A stretch of 64,000 nt of DNA from Nostoc desertorum CM1-VF14 (GCA_019359245.1 JAHHHR010000005.1:62001-126000); one strand, 5' to 3'; counted from the stretch's first letter, positions 17,978 to 27,183 are shown. Numbers and translations: made by a program. The notes: generated by a model from the sequence alone, not told the origin.

Positions 17978-18565
17978 TCACTTCCATTCTGCTGTCAGGC
18001 GGCGGAAATTGTAATCATTAGCACTGGGATGACAGCTAACACAGCTACCAAGCTGGACGGGACGTGGTAACTTAACTTCTGGATGCAAAGCTTTGAAATA
18101 ACGCGAATTATTAAGGCGATAGGGTGTTTCTTCGTCGTCTAGCTGGACACGGGAGAAAGTCGAAAGATATTTCCACACCAAGATGCGCGGCGGATCGACT
18201 AAAGGCTTTAGCTGTGCGCCGTAGTGCTGCGAGTCTTGCAGAAGATTTTTCCAAGTTTGGGTGGGTAAAACGGCTGGTGGTAAGGCGATGTGGCACGTGG
18301 AGCAGTTTTCCAAATACAGTTCTTGCCCTAGTTGGTACTGTGCAGGCACTACGTCAACAGTGCCAATTTCGGCGGTAGGAGTAGCACTTTGGGCATTAGT
18401 TGCCAAGGCTAGAAGCCAACCCATAGCTAGGCTCCACGTTACAATTACCAGAAGTAAACCGAAAAATTGGCGTTTGAATTGGCGTTCGGCGCTTTGCTGT
18501 AGCGCTTGGCGTTGGCGTAGCCCGCCGTAGGCATCGCGGATTTTGCGCTTCACAAAAATTGACAT
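17978..18565 (-). CDS. Membrane-anchored diheme cytochrome c
   Basis: 195 residues. One transmembrane segment at about 34-56 (FFGLLLVIVTWSLAMGWLLAL) acts as signal anchor. Two heme c sites follow on the lumenal/periplasmic side: C88-S-T-C91-H92 and C175-V-S-C178-H179. Spacing and the CHPSANDYNFRRLT tail fit the cyanobacterial diheme cytochrome family of unknown partner. It should carry electrons, but donor and acceptor are unknown. The N-terminal residues RDAYGGLRQRQA are encoded by a palindromic family-A repeat at 18511-18538, next to the start, so the true N-terminus may have been altered. GAGGA stands just before the ATG. Confidence 0.82.
   Translation of the reverse strand: MSIFVKRKIRDAYGGLRQRQALQQSAERQFKRQFFGLLLVIVTWSLAMGWLLALATNAQSATPTAEIGTVDVVPAQYQLGQELYLENCSTCHIALPPAVLPTQTWKNLLQDSQHYGAQLKPLVDPPRILVWKYLSTFSRVQLDDEETPYRLNNSRYFKALHPEVKLPRPVQLGSCVSCHPSANDYNFRRLTAEWK
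18511..18538. repeat. Palindromic family-A repeat inside the cytochrome gene
   Basis: In frame within codons 10-19 of the diheme cytochrome gene (GGCGTAGCCCGCCGTAGGC core). It is the third coding-sequence insertion of this family in the window. Confidence 0.7.
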
Positions 18566-18700
18566 TCCTCACATTCCCAAATACTTAGAAGTGCCTTACT
18601 TTAATACAGGTGGCATTGAATTTCAGATTTTGTTAGTAGTATTTCAAGAAAAAGCAATTAGATCAAAATTGAGAAACAACTATTATCTACCTTTTTTACT

Positions 18701-19609
18701 TTAAGGAATAGAAACCGATCGCAATAATCGCTCAACAACGGTTCTTGCATTCCGCCCTCCTCTTGGGATAAGGCGATGGCAAAGAACGTGAGGGACGAGA
18801 AATTTCACATCATCGGGAATGACATAATCACGCCCTAATAGAAAAGCTAGCGCTTGGGCAGCCCGTTGTAATGCTAATGTGCCACGTGGACTGACACCGA
18901 GGGCGATTTCTTCATCTTGCCGTGTTGCCCGCACCAATTCGAGGATGTACTGTTGCAAGGAAGTTGCCACTTTTACTTGAGAGCAGAGGTGACGCAATTC
19001 CTGTACTTCTGCCAAGGTAATGCAAGGCTGCAAATTACCAACCTTCACACCATTTTGGAGATTTTGCAGCATTTGGAGTTCTTCTGGCTCGGAAGGATAG
19101 CCCAAACTCAGCGACAGCATAAACCGATCCATTTGCGCTTCCGGCAGGGGAAAAGTACCTTGATACTCAATAGGGTTTTGGGTGGCAATGACAAAGAAGG
19201 GCTGGGGAACTGCACGAGAGACACCATCGACTGTTACTTGATGCTCTTCCATAACTTCCAGTAAAGCTGACTGAGTGCGGGGTGTAGCGCGGTTAATTTC
19301 ATCAGCTAGGAGAATATTGGTAAAGACTGGCCCAGAAAGAAAAGTAAATTCGCCGCTTTTTGGGTTCCAGATGTTGGTGCCAGTAATGTCAGTTGGCAGT
19401 AAATCGGGAGTACATTGTAGCCGTTGAAATTTGCCATCCAGCGAACGAGCTAAGGATTTAGCAAGAAGAGTTTTACCAACACCTGGGACATCTTCTAAGA
19501 GGGCATGACCACCACCTAGTAAGGCTACTAGCACTAGGCGTATTGCCTCAGCTTTGCCAACGATGGTAAGAGCCAAGTTTTGTGTTAAAACGTCAATTTT
19601 TTCTCTCAT
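18701..19609 (-). CDS. MoxR-family AAA+ ATPase
   Basis: 302 residues from the ATG at 19609. Walker A is LEDVPGVGKTLLAKSLA and Walker B is NILLADEINRATPRTQSALLEVMEE, followed by sensor 1 (FFVIATQNPIEYQGTFPLPEAQMDRF) and a lid domain with GVSPRGTLALQRAAQALAFLLGRDYVIPDDV. MoxR ATPases act as chaperones that assemble or insert metals in partner proteins, often with von Willebrand A proteins, but none is adjacent here. The frame is open 22 codons further upstream through simple-repeat DNA (GGGAATTGGGAATTGGGCATTG region); those residues are not family-like, so the shorter start is chosen. It lies 73 bases from ribF. Confidence 0.92.
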   Translation of the reverse strand: MREKIDVLTQNLALTIVGKAEAIRLVLVALLGGGHALLEDVPGVGKTLLAKSLARSLDGKFQRLQCTPDLLPTDITGTNIWNPKSGEFTFLSGPVFTNILLADEINRATPRTQSALLEVMEEHQVTVDGVSRAVPQPFFVIATQNPIEYQGTFPLPEAQMDRFMLSLSLGYPSEPEELQMLQNLQNGVKVGNLQPCITLAEVQELRHLCSQVKVATSLQQYILELVRATRQDEEIALGVSPRGTLALQRAAQALAFLLGRDYVIPDDVKFLVPHVLCHRLIPRGGRNARTVVERLLRSVSIP

Positions 19610-19682
19610 GCAGTGTGGGGAGTGGGGAATTGGGAATTGGGCATTGAAAACATGAGTTAATAACCCATGTCTCATGCCCTAT

Positions 19683-20762
19683 CTATTGTTCCCACTCAGC
19701 ATTCAAAATTTCTTTAGCAACAACGCAGTCAAGTTGAATTTGTGTTTTCAGGGCTTCTAAGGAAGCAAATTTTTGTTCAGGGCGCAAAAATTTCACTAGT
19801 TCCACAGCCAGTTTTTTGCCATACAAATCACCAGACCAATCGAATAAATGTACTTCCGCAGATGAATAAGTACCATTTACAGTTGGGCGATTACCAATAT
19901 TCATTACACCCAAGCTCTCACTAGGAGCAGTATCTGATGTTTCAGTGAGAATAAAAACGCGGACAGCATAAACTCCTTGGCGGGGCACAAACTTTTCTTT
20001 TGGTAGTTGGAGGTTAGCAGTAGGAAAGCCAATTGTTCTGCCTAATTGTTGACCTTGAACGACAACACCAAGGAGAGTGTAGGGGCGTCCGAGTAGTAGA
20101 TTTGCGTTTTCGATATCGCCTTGCTCAAGGGTTTGACGGATTAATGAAGTGCTAATGCGGGCGTCTTGAGTTGGAGTAGTACTGACGCAACTGCTTTCGG
20201 TGGGCGAGTTACCTGTATAAGTTTGTAAGGGAACGATGGTAACGGGGATATTGTGCTTGGCGGCGATTAATTGCAAATCTTTAGCAGTACCACTGCGCTT
20301 TTCGCCAAAACAAAAATCCTGCCCAATGCTAATTCGCTGGCATCGCAGTTGTTGCACAAGAATTTTTTCGACGAATTTTTCGGGAGTTAAAGCAGATAAT
20401 TCTTTGTCAAAGGGTAGTAGTACCAGCTGTTCTACCCCAAGCGATCGCAATTGTTGGACTTTTTCATCCAGTGGCGTTAACAAAGTCCGGGGTTGCCCCG
20501 TAAAAAATTCCTGTGGATGGGGGTCAAAGGTGACAACTGTTGAGTAGGTATATTCTTTATTCGTTAGTTGTTGATTTTCCTTTGACTGCGGACTACTAGC
20601 TACTGACAACTGACCATCAGCGTGCAAGACTGGTTGAATTACCCTTTGATGACCAAGATGAACACCATCAAACTTGCCAAGGGCAACAGCAGTCGGCGTT
20701 AGCAGCCCTTCGCTCGAAGAAGCAACCCACACAGAACACCCATTTTTAGACAAATTTAGCAC
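19683..20762 (-). CDS. ribF: Bifunctional riboflavin kinase / FAD synthetase
   Basis: 359 residues. N-terminal FAD synthetase: LGKFDGVHLGHQRVI near residue 26, TFDPHPQEFF, FCFGEKRSGTAKDL, and ISTSLIRQTLEQGDI. C-terminal riboflavin kinase: LGRTIGFPTANLQLP, GVYAVRV, MNIGNRPTVNG, EVHLFDWSGDLYGKKL. Makes FMN and FAD from riboflavin. It is some 30-45 residues longer than usual because of two polar insertions, DGQLSVASSPQSKENQQLTNK and NSPTESSCVSTTPTQ, in loops of the first domain. It is probably transcribed ahead of the MoxR gene. Confidence 0.95.
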   Translation of the reverse strand: MLNLSKNGCSVWVASSSEGLLTPTAVALGKFDGVHLGHQRVIQPVLHADGQLSVASSPQSKENQQLTNKEYTYSTVVTFDPHPQEFFTGQPRTLLTPLDEKVQQLRSLGVEQLVLLPFDKELSALTPEKFVEKILVQQLRCQRISIGQDFCFGEKRSGTAKDLQLIAAKHNIPVTIVPLQTYTGNSPTESSCVSTTPTQDARISTSLIRQTLEQGDIENANLLLGRPYTLLGVVVQGQQLGRTIGFPTANLQLPKEKFVPRQGVYAVRVFILTETSDTAPSESLGVMNIGNRPTVNGTYSSAEVHLFDWSGDLYGKKLAVELVKFLRPEQKFASLEALKTQIQLDCVVAKEILNAEWEQ

Positions 20763-21180
20763 GTGGATTCTGAGATTTTAGGTTTATTTTAGCTATCAGC
20801 AGGAAGCTACCTTATAGTAAACCGCCTTGAGGAGTACAGGTTTTCTAGTAGCAACTTGTAATTTGTCATTTGTCATTTGTCATTTGTCATTTGTCCTTTG
20901 TTCTCTCTTACAAAATTTCTACTCTTAAGCAAGCTAGCAAGAGCGTCTCGTAGAGAAGCCAGACGCTCTCTACAAGACGATGTGCGTAGCTAGCTTGCTA
21001 GGGGATGCGGACTCGACGAATCGCTACTCTATCGCCGGAAGTCGGCGCACCCTGCGGGATCTTGCTACAGATTTTGCGCTTTGTCCAATGACTAATGACC
21101 AATCACCAATGACCAATGACTGCTGAAAGCTTCTGATCACCAATCTAATCTAAAATCTCCAATTCCTCCGATCGCAATCT
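20763..21180. other. Intergenic region with heptamer and family-B repeats
   Basis: 418 bases. 20863-20900 is a CATTTGT heptamer run. 20941-20990 has two family-B palindromes (GAGCGTCTCGTAGAGAAGC and GACGCTCTCTACAAGACG). 21088-21120 has a CCAATGAC/TAATGAC heptamer run. No gene seen. Confidence 0.6.
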
Positions 21181-22077
21181 TTAGGTAGAAAACTTACTAA
21201 CAGGAAAAGATTCTGATAAGGCAACTGAGGTGGAAATCTGAAGTTCCATCCCTTCCCGTGCCATGATGGCTCCAGGAAATTGCGCCGCTACTTGTTTCCC
21301 TACATTGTCCAAAAAGTCATCATTGTGGGCGGGGTCGTGGTGGTAAATCACCAGAGTTTTGACGTTAGCAGCTTGTGCCACTTTCACTGCTTCTTGCCAG
21401 GTTGAATGTCCCCAGCCAATTTTTGGGGTTTTTGAGGAATGGTATTCTTCGTCTGTGTAAGTGGAATCGTAAATCAGGATGTCGGCATTACGAGCTAGCC
21501 ACAGCACATTGTCATCGAGTCGGTCGGGGAAATGTTCGGTATCGGTAATATAAGCAGCAGCACCACCACGCCAACTGACACGGTATCCTATAGCTTCACC
21601 TGGATGGTTTAAAGGTGCTGTTTCTACGGAAACGTCATCAATTTGTATTGGTTGCCCCGGTCGAATGTCGTAGAAATTTAAATTAGCTTGCATAATCTGC
21701 AAGGGTACGGGAAAGTTCGGGTGCAACATTTGGTCATTGAGGCGCTGTTCTATGGTAGAACCATCAGGTGCGATCGCGCCGTAGATATGAAAGTCATTCC
21801 CCTTCACAAACCCTGGGGTAAAGAAGGGAAAACCCTGCATATGATCCCAGTGAGAGTGTGTAAAAAATATATGAGCTTCTAACGGCATTTGGCGCAATAA
21901 CGATTGCCCCAAAACATGTAGTCCCGTGCCTGCATCGAAAATTAAGCGTTTATCGCCCGCTTGCATTGATATGCAAGGGGTATTACCGCCATAACGAACG
22001 GTGTGTGGCCCTGGACTGGGGATGCTGCCGCGAACGCCCCAAAATTGTACGCTAAATTGGTTCTCTATCCTAGACAT
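21181..22077 (-). CDS. MBL-fold metallo-hydrolase
   Basis: 298 residues. Metal ligands: His74, His76, Asp78 and His79 in FTHSHWDHMQ; a later His in APLNHPGEAIGYR; Asp in AAYITDTEH; and the closing His in VIYHHDPAHND. The WGVRGSIPSPGP start and YGGNTPCI are typical of the group related to RNase Z and cyclic phosphodiesterases (PhnP-like). The substrate is unknown, either a phosphodiester or RNA. No partner gene is adjacent. Confidence 0.85.
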   Translation of the reverse strand: MSRIENQFSVQFWGVRGSIPSPGPHTVRYGGNTPCISMQAGDKRLIFDAGTGLHVLGQSLLRQMPLEAHIFFTHSHWDHMQGFPFFTPGFVKGNDFHIYGAIAPDGSTIEQRLNDQMLHPNFPVPLQIMQANLNFYDIRPGQPIQIDDVSVETAPLNHPGEAIGYRVSWRGGAAAYITDTEHFPDRLDDNVLWLARNADILIYDSTYTDEEYHSSKTPKIGWGHSTWQEAVKVAQAANVKTLVIYHHDPAHNDDFLDNVGKQVAAQFPGAIMAREGMELQISTSVALSESFPVSKFST

Positions 22078-22364
22078 GGGTGTTGCTTGCTGGACTGAGC
22101 GGGCGATAAGTGGAAAAATTGTTACTTATTTTGTCTAAGTTTATGCTGCCTCACCGATTTTGTTAGAGGGAGGATTTCTTGGTAAAACAGCATACACCGT
22201 TTCTGGCTGATTGTGTAAATGTAGATCAAATACCCTCAAGTGGGATTTTCGCGTTTTTGGGGTGGATGTGTATCGGTTATTTCAAGAGTGCCCCTACGTT
22301 ATAGCCTACATTTTTCTCTGATGCATTTAAATAACTCTAGTTTTATTCTGATAAATCAAATGAT

Positions 22365-23162
22365 TCATGAAAAATTGAATTCCCAATCAGATAATTTATC
22401 TAACCCATCTGCGTAAGTAAGATTGTATTGTAACGGAGTTATACTGATGTAGTTTTTACGTACAACATGCACATCTAACGGTACATTTTGAGGCAGATTT
22501 AATCCGGTTAGGGGTTCTACATCCTCAATTACCTCTCCGGTTAACCAGTAGTACGTTTTTCCACGAGGATCAACTCGTTTATCAAATACATCAATGTAAT
22601 GCCGTAGGCCTTGACGGGTAAGAGTAACTCCGGCAATTTCTTCCCATTTGACCGCAGGAATATTGACGTTGAGCAACATTAAATCTGGCAGAGGTTTTTG
22701 GGCTAACTGGTCTACGAGAATTTTGGCAAACTTAGCAGCAGGTTGAAAGTCTTTAGATGTGTGACTAATAAGACTTAGGGCTACACTCGGAATGCCTTCA
22801 ATTAAACCTTCCATTGCCGCCGAAACAGTGCCAGAATACAAGATTTCAGTTCCCAAATTCGCACCTTGATTAATGCCAGAGAGAACCAAATCAGGGGGAG
22901 TATCTAGCAAAGCCCACAGCGCTAATTTGACGCAATCTGAAGGCGTACCATCGCAAGCCCAAGCTTTGACAGCAGGATGAAAAATTGATTCAACAATTTC
23001 GGCGCGAATGGGTTGGTGTAGAGTTAATCCGTGTCCAGTTGCCGATCGCTCTCGATCTGGGCAAACTACACTGACATCATGACCTGCCTCTGCCAAGCAG
23101 TTCGCTAAGGTACGAATCCCCAAAGCAGAAATGCCGTCATCGTTGCTAATTAGTAATTTCAT
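22365..23162 (-). CDS. surE: 5'/3'-nucleotidase SurE
   Basis: 265 residues from the second ATG ([10 protein letters not shown]); a first ATG two codons upstream at 23168 is made by TAATGAC heptamer DNA. The Asp pair in SNDDG near residue 9 binds metal, and [51 protein letters not shown] complete the SurE signature. It removes phosphate from nucleoside monophosphates and possibly short polyphosphate. It is a single gene, divergent from pheS. Confidence 0.95.
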   Translation of the reverse strand: MKLLISNDDGISALGIRTLANCLAEAGHDVSVVCPDRERSATGHGLTLHQPIRAEIVESIFHPAVKAWACDGTPSDCVKLALWALLDTPPDLVLSGINQGANLGTEILYSGTVSAAMEGLIEGIPSVALSLISHTSKDFQPAAKFAKILVDQLAQKPLPDLMLLNVNIPAVKWEEIAGVTLTRQGLRHYIDVFDKRVDPRGKTYYWLTGEVIEDVEPLTGLNLPQNVPLDVHVVRKNYISITPLQYNLTYADGLDKLSDWEFNFS

Positions 23163-23168
23163 AGTCAT

Positions 23169-23492
23169 TAGTCATTGGTCACTTGTACTGAGGGTACTCC
23201 TACGGAGAAGCCAGCTACGCGAACGCTTAGAGCGCAGCCTCTGTCTGCGACACGCTACGCGAACGTAGAGAAGTATTGCTCATTAGTTATTTGTTATTTG
23301 TTATTAGCTATTTGTCAATGTCTGAGGTCACAAGCAGCAAAAAAACATTTATTTATACTGACTAGTACACTGTGACGCAAGTTTGCCTACCTCTAACAAG
23401 GGGGTTTTGCACCTTGCCTGTAAGTTGATTTATCGAGCAGTTCACAGCTTTTGACTATAAACTAATGACTAATGGCTAATGACTAATAACTA
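23169..23492. other. Intergenic region packed with repeats
   Basis: 324 bases between surE and pheS, read divergently. It contains family-B palindromes at 23201-23273, an inverted partial copy of the TAGTACAC MITE-like element at 23363-23425, and a TAATGAC heptamer run at 23461-23496 that enters the pheS start. Almost nothing here is unique sequence, so promoters for both genes must lie in or next to repeats. Confidence 0.6.
23363..23425 (-). mobile_element. Truncated MITE-like element (TAGTACAC family), inverted copy
   Basis: Reads TAGTACACTGTGACGCAAG, then TTTGCCTACCTCTAACAAGG, matching the reverse complement of the right half of the element at 40089-40191. The other end is missing. Confidence 0.5.
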
Positions 23493-23496
23493 ATGA
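23461..23496. repeat. Heptamer short tandem repeat (TAATGAC)
   Basis: Five or so imperfect copies of the heptamer run straight into the pheS initiation codon. The same type lies before the methyltransferase at 5851, before larC at 43826-43855, and before surE. Such STRR heptamers are known from heterocystous cyanobacteria. Confidence 0.75.
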
Positions 23497-24485
23497 CTAG
23501 CAATTTAGAAGCTCAACTTTTAGCACTGCGGCAGGAAGGAGAAAAAGCGATCGCAGCCGCCGAAACCCTAGAACGTCTGGAAGAACTCAGAGTTAACTAT
23601 CTGGGTAAAAAAGGTGAACTGGGGGCACTGTTGCGAAGTATGGGGCAGATGAGTGCAGAGGAACGACCGAAAATTGGAGCGATCGCCAATACAGTAAAAG
23701 AATCTCTGCAAACTAGTCTAGACCAGCAACGCGACGCTCTGGAAGCCGCGCAAATTCAGGTACAGCTAGAGGCGGAAACGCTGGATGTAACTATGCCGGG
23801 AATTTACAGCCCCCAAGGTCGCATTCATCCCCTCAATGGTATTATCGACCGGGCACTGGATATCTTTGTTGGTATGGGCTACACCGTGGCTCAAGGACCA
23901 GAGATGGAAACAGATTACTATAATTTCGAGGCTCTTAATACCCCGCCAGACCACCCTGCCCGTGATATGCAGGATACCTTCTACCTGCCAGATGGCAATC
24001 TTTTACGCACTCATACCTCGTCAGTGCAAATCCGTTACATGGAAAGAGAAGATCCACCAATTCGGGTTGTGGCTCCAGGGCGGGTTTATCGGCGAGATAA
24101 TGTAGATGCGACTCACTCGGCTGTTTTCCATCAAATAGAACTTTTAGCCATTGATGAGGGGCTAACTTTTACAGACCTCAAAGGTACAATTAAGGTATTT
24201 TTACAAGCAATATTTGGCGATTTACCAATTCGGTTCCGCGCTAGTTATTTCCCGTTTACCGAACCATCGGCTGAGGTGGATTTGCAGTGGAATGGGCGCT
24301 GGCTAGAGGTAATGGGCTGCGGTATGGTCGATCCAAATGTACTTAAGTCTGTGGGTTATGATCCAGAAGTTTATACAGGGTTTGCTGCCGGTTTTGGTGT
24401 AGAACGCTTTGCAATGGTGTTACATCAAATCGATGATATTCGTCGCTTGTATGCTAGTGATTTGCGGTTTTTGCAGCAATTTTAA
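23493..24485 (+). CDS. pheS: Phenylalanine-tRNA ligase alpha subunit
   Basis: 330 residues, normal. N-terminal coiled-coil arm (about 1-85, with [15 protein letters not shown]), then the class II core: [19 protein letters not shown], motif 2 around [10 protein letters not shown] and [18 protein letters not shown], and motif 3 [28 protein letters not shown]. It charges tRNA-Phe as a tetramer with PheT, whose gene is not in the window. The start ATG and first residues (MTS) lie in heptamer repeat DNA. Confidence 0.97.
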   Translation: MTSNLEAQLLALRQEGEKAIAAAETLERLEELRVNYLGKKGELGALLRSMGQMSAEERPKIGAIANTVKESLQTSLDQQRDALEAAQIQVQLEAETLDVTMPGIYSPQGRIHPLNGIIDRALDIFVGMGYTVAQGPEMETDYYNFEALNTPPDHPARDMQDTFYLPDGNLLRTHTSSVQIRYMEREDPPIRVVAPGRVYRRDNVDATHSAVFHQIELLAIDEGLTFTDLKGTIKVFLQAIFGDLPIRFRASYFPFTEPSAEVDLQWNGRWLEVMGCGMVDPNVLKSVGYDPEVYTGFAAGFGVERFAMVLHQIDDIRRLYASDLRFLQQF

Positions 24486-24529
24486 GCATATGTAATGTTT
24501 ATGTACTGCAAGCAAGGTAACAATAAACA

Positions 24530-24745
24530 ATGACCTCAATTTCCAGGTTAGATCAAGTTCTAGAAAGTATCGAAAACTTATCAGTAGATGAACAAGAAAC
24601 ATTAATTGATCTGATAACCCATCGGTTGGCAGAACGGCGGCGTTCTGAAATTGCTGCTAACATCGCTCAAGCACAAGTAGAATACCAGTCGGGAAAAGTT
24701 TTCCGTGGAACTGTTACTCAAATAATGGATGAGTTACGCAAGTGA
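24530..24745 (+). CDS. Type II antitoxin-like protein
   Basis: 71 residues, helical, with SVDEQETLIDLITHRLAERRRSEIAANIAQAQ. This resembles the small cyanobacterial antitoxin-like proteins that precede RelE/ParE toxins. The C-terminal half (VEYQSGKVFRGTVTQIMDELRK) should wrap the toxin. The stop codon overlaps the toxin's GTG start by four bases (GTGA), so translation is coupled, which is typical for such pairs. No DNA-binding motif is obvious. Confidence 0.7.
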   Translation: MTSISRLDQVLESIENLSVDEQETLIDLITHRLAERRRSEIAANIAQAQVEYQSGKVFRGTVTQIMDELRK

Positions 24746-25026
24746 TAACTGTAGTTTTGGCATCATCGTTTAAACGAGCATTTAAGCGATTGGTACGACG
24801 ACAGCCAGAATTACAAGAGCGGATTGGAGAGCGGTTAGCACTACTAACCGCCGATCTATTTGATCCATTGTTGCAGACTCATAAACTTAAAGGCAAACTG
24901 TCTGGAGCTTGGGCGTGTTCAGTGGACTATGATTGTCGCATTGTCTTTAACTTCGTGCAAAATATAGAATCTGGGGAAGAAGAAATTTTGCTAATTGATA
25001 TCGGCACTCATGATGAAGTGTACTGA
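24742..25026 (+). CDS. RelE/ParE-superfamily toxin (YafQ-like)
   Basis: 94 residues with the RelE fold pattern: SSFKRAFKRLVRRQPELQERIGERLALLT, then DPLLQTHKLKGKLSGAWACSVDYDCRIVFNFV, then ILLIDIGTHDEVY. The HKLKG..G.W....DYR-like strand and the closing G-HDEVY are characteristic of YafQ/HigB-like mRNA interferases. The usual catalytic Arg of DYRI is a Cys here (DYDCRIVF keeps an Arg one place later). It starts at GTG overlapping the antitoxin stop. Confidence 0.8.
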   Translation: MITVVLASSFKRAFKRLVRRQPELQERIGERLALLTADLFDPLLQTHKLKGKLSGAWACSVDYDCRIVFNFVQNIESGEEEILLIDIGTHDEVY

Positions 25027-25255
25027 ATTGTAGGTGCTGTTGCAGAAAGCCGATTTGCAGTCAATAGTGCGATCTCTTCTACTATTTTCCCAGAATTTCA
25101 GCTAACTGTAGAGCAAGTACTTAATGCTGGAGAAAGCAATTAGTGAGTTGTCTGCGAGGAATTAATGGCGTTGAACTCAATATCTTAACCATTTGGATGG
25201 TTGCAAACGATACAACCAAATTTGTCACCTTAGTGCCAAATTAAGGAGCCAACTC

Positions 25256-25498
25256 ATGAAGGTACAGCACCCCCTATTCTCTCAAGTTGCCTTAGCGCAA
25301 GACTTACCAGAATACAATCTAAAGCGAGGAAATGTTGCAACAATTGTGGAATATTACCCCATGCCTGAAGGGGAAGAGGATGGGTATAGTCTGGAAGGGT
25401 TTGATCTGCCCCATGTGACGATCGAAGTACCAGCATCTCAAATTATCCCCATTGCCCAGTGGCAGCAAGAAGAAATGATTTTAGCTTTTCATAGATAA
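25256..25498 (+). CDS. DUF4926-type small protein
   Basis: 80 residues from ATG 25256, which has AAGGAG seven bases upstream; longer upstream frames lack a ribosome site. The pattern LFSQVALAQDLPEYNLKRGNVATIVEYYP...GYSLEGFD matches the DUF4926 family, SH3-like small proteins of unknown function often found near toxin-antitoxin or other small genes. It lies 230 bases after the toxin, same strand. Confidence 0.75.
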   Translation: MKVQHPLFSQVALAQDLPEYNLKRGNVATIVEYYPMPEGEEDGYSLEGFDLPHVTIEVPASQIIPIAQWQQEEMILAFHR

Positions 25499-25502
25499 AA
25501 TT

Positions 25503-26384
25503 TTATTTTCTTTCTTTACGCGAATTTACTTTCCGCTCTGGTCTGATGACCGAATGAACATATCTTTCAAAACATCCTTCTAAATTGGCTCCTTTGAAGT
25601 TAACTTCTTTAAATTTAGTTTTCTTTAAATTGGCTCCTTTCAAATTGGCTCCACCTAAATTTGCACCCCACAAACTAGCTTTACTCAGATTTGCTCCCTG
25701 TAAATTAGAATATGTTAAGTTTGTATCCCACAGTCTAGCTCCTTGAAGATTTGCCCTTTGAAGGTTAGCTCTACTCAAGTTGGCATCTCTCAGATTAGTA
25801 TTTTGTAGGTTTGCTCCTTCGAGATTAGCTCCATGAAAATTGATACCACTTAAGTTTGCTCCTTGGAGATTAGCATTTTGTAAGTCAACGTATGCTAGAT
25901 TAGTCTTTTCAAGTAAACTATATGAACTAATCAAAGATACCACTCTCTGAGCAGTATCCAAATTTGGTGATCGAATGTACAAATGAGAGTTGGATTTGCA
26001 AGTATTGTTTAACAGCTTTACCTCATTATCATCAATTTCTTCTAAAGTTTTTACAAGATTGTCATATAGCTCATAGCGCAACCACCAAATAGACCACTCA
26101 TCAAAACTAAAAGTATTCAAGATAGTTTGCAAATCTTTTTTTATAAGGTTGATTATATCAGTCCATTCACTATTTACTAATTCTACACCTATCAAAAGCG
26201 CCAAATTTTCTCGCACTTCATCTGATTGAAGTAAATTAGCAATTTTATAGACTATTTGAGTCTCATTATCTACTTTTATTAGCCTACAACGAGCGATCTC
26301 CAATAAAATAGCTTTTGCAAAAGCTTCGAGTGAGTTTAGTGAAAAATCTGTAATTAATTGATTCTTATCAAAGATGTGTATCAT
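25503..26384 (-). CDS. Pentapeptide-repeat protein
   Basis: 293 residues from the ATG at 26384 ([10 protein letters not shown]); an upstream in-frame ATG at 26447 would add 21 residues without family likeness. Residues 1-175 form a helical, charged domain that I do not recognise. Residues about 180-290 are tandem A(N/D)LXX pentapeptides ([33 protein letters not shown]), about 20 units, which fold as a right-handed quadrilateral beta-helix. The function of such proteins in cyanobacteria is mostly unknown. It converges on the DUF4926 gene with a 4-base gap between stops. Confidence 0.82.
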   Translation of the reverse strand: MIHIFDKNQLITDFSLNSLEAFAKAILLEIARCRLIKVDNETQIVYKIANLLQSDEVRENLALLIGVELVNSEWTDIINLIKKDLQTILNTFSFDEWSIWWLRYELYDNLVKTLEEIDDNEVKLLNNTCKSNSHLYIRSPNLDTAQRVVSLISSYSLLEKTNLAYVDLQNANLQGANLSGINFHGANLEGANLQNTNLRDANLSRANLQRANLQGARLWDTNLTYSNLQGANLSKASLWGANLGGANLKGANLKKTKFKEVNFKGANLEGCFERYVHSVIRPERKVNSRKERK

Positions 26385-26835
26385 TTTTAAACTCCCCAAA
26401 CACACATTGTAGATGCTTGACTTGTGCCTCTTATTCAGTTTTCCCATTAGCGGGTGCTAAATCACACGTATAAACTTCGATTAAAAATAAATAATATTGG
26501 TAAACCAGATGAAGCTATCTAAGAGGTGCAAGGGCGCACGTTTCTTGTGCTGTCGCTGCTATTGCTTCTGGTAAAAGCCTTGATATATACGCCTCAAGAT
26601 ACTTAGAATTTTGCACTAAAAGTAAGTAAACATGAGCAAACGAATATATATTTAGTTTTGTAAAAACGGTGAAAGAACGTATTTGTAAGGTGGGTGCTAA
26701 ATTTACATACTTATAAATTTTCTCGCCTGCTTACTTGGTATCTTTTCTAGTTCTCAATTTAAGTCTATTTACGATATTTCATTAGCCAAATTTTATTTAT
26801 GCTACAAATGTAGTCATTAAATTTGCTATATACTC
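26385..26835. other. AT-rich intergenic region
   Basis: About 450 bases between two divergent accessory genes. It is strongly AT-rich with no clear promoter, repeat or small gene recognised. Confidence 0.35.
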
Positions 26836-27183
26836 ATGAACGCCATTGAACTAATAAATTTTACTTTATCAAAATATAAATTAGATCCTAGCAATCAACA
26901 TTATTTAGTCATAGTAGATGCAATGCAAAAGTATCAGGCTAATCCTCCTGATATCATTAATAATGATATGAAGGATGCAAAGTATAGATCAAAGTATGAA
27001 AATTTAACAACAAATAAACAGTTTGATTTTGAAAAAGATAGATTAATCAGTTTAGATGATTTATTTTATAAATTTATCAGGTGTCCTAACGGTATAACTT
27101 CTGAGAATTTTAAACAAGCATTAACAGAATATGAAAATGAATTTATAAAAAATCCTAACATTATAGATCCATTTGACATTTAG
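26836..27183 (+). CDS. AT-rich orphan protein, 115 residues
   Basis: A soluble, Lys/Asn/Ile-rich protein (LINFTLSKYKLDPSNQHYLVIVDAM ... NNDMKDAKYRSKYENLTTNK) with no motif I recognise. Base composition is clearly more AT-rich than that of neighbouring genes (AAA, AAT, TTT and ATA codons prevail), which suggests foreign origin. A hairpin-T terminator follows at 27270. Function unknown. Confidence 0.55.
   Translation: MNAIELINFTLSKYKLDPSNQHYLVIVDAMQKYQANPPDIINNDMKDAKYRSKYENLTTNKQFDFEKDRLISLDDLFYKFIRCPNGITSENFKQALTEYENEFIKNPNIIDPFDI

Noticed and set aside
19610..19675. N-terminal extension of the MoxR ATPase
   Set aside because: It comes from simple-repeat spacer DNA and adds no family-like residues; ATG 19609 fits the family start.
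25027..25190. Open stretch after the toxin gene (FAVNSAISSTIFPEFQLTV...)
   Set aside because: Readable for about 38 codons but with no start, ribosome site or recognised family; too weak to call a pseudogene.
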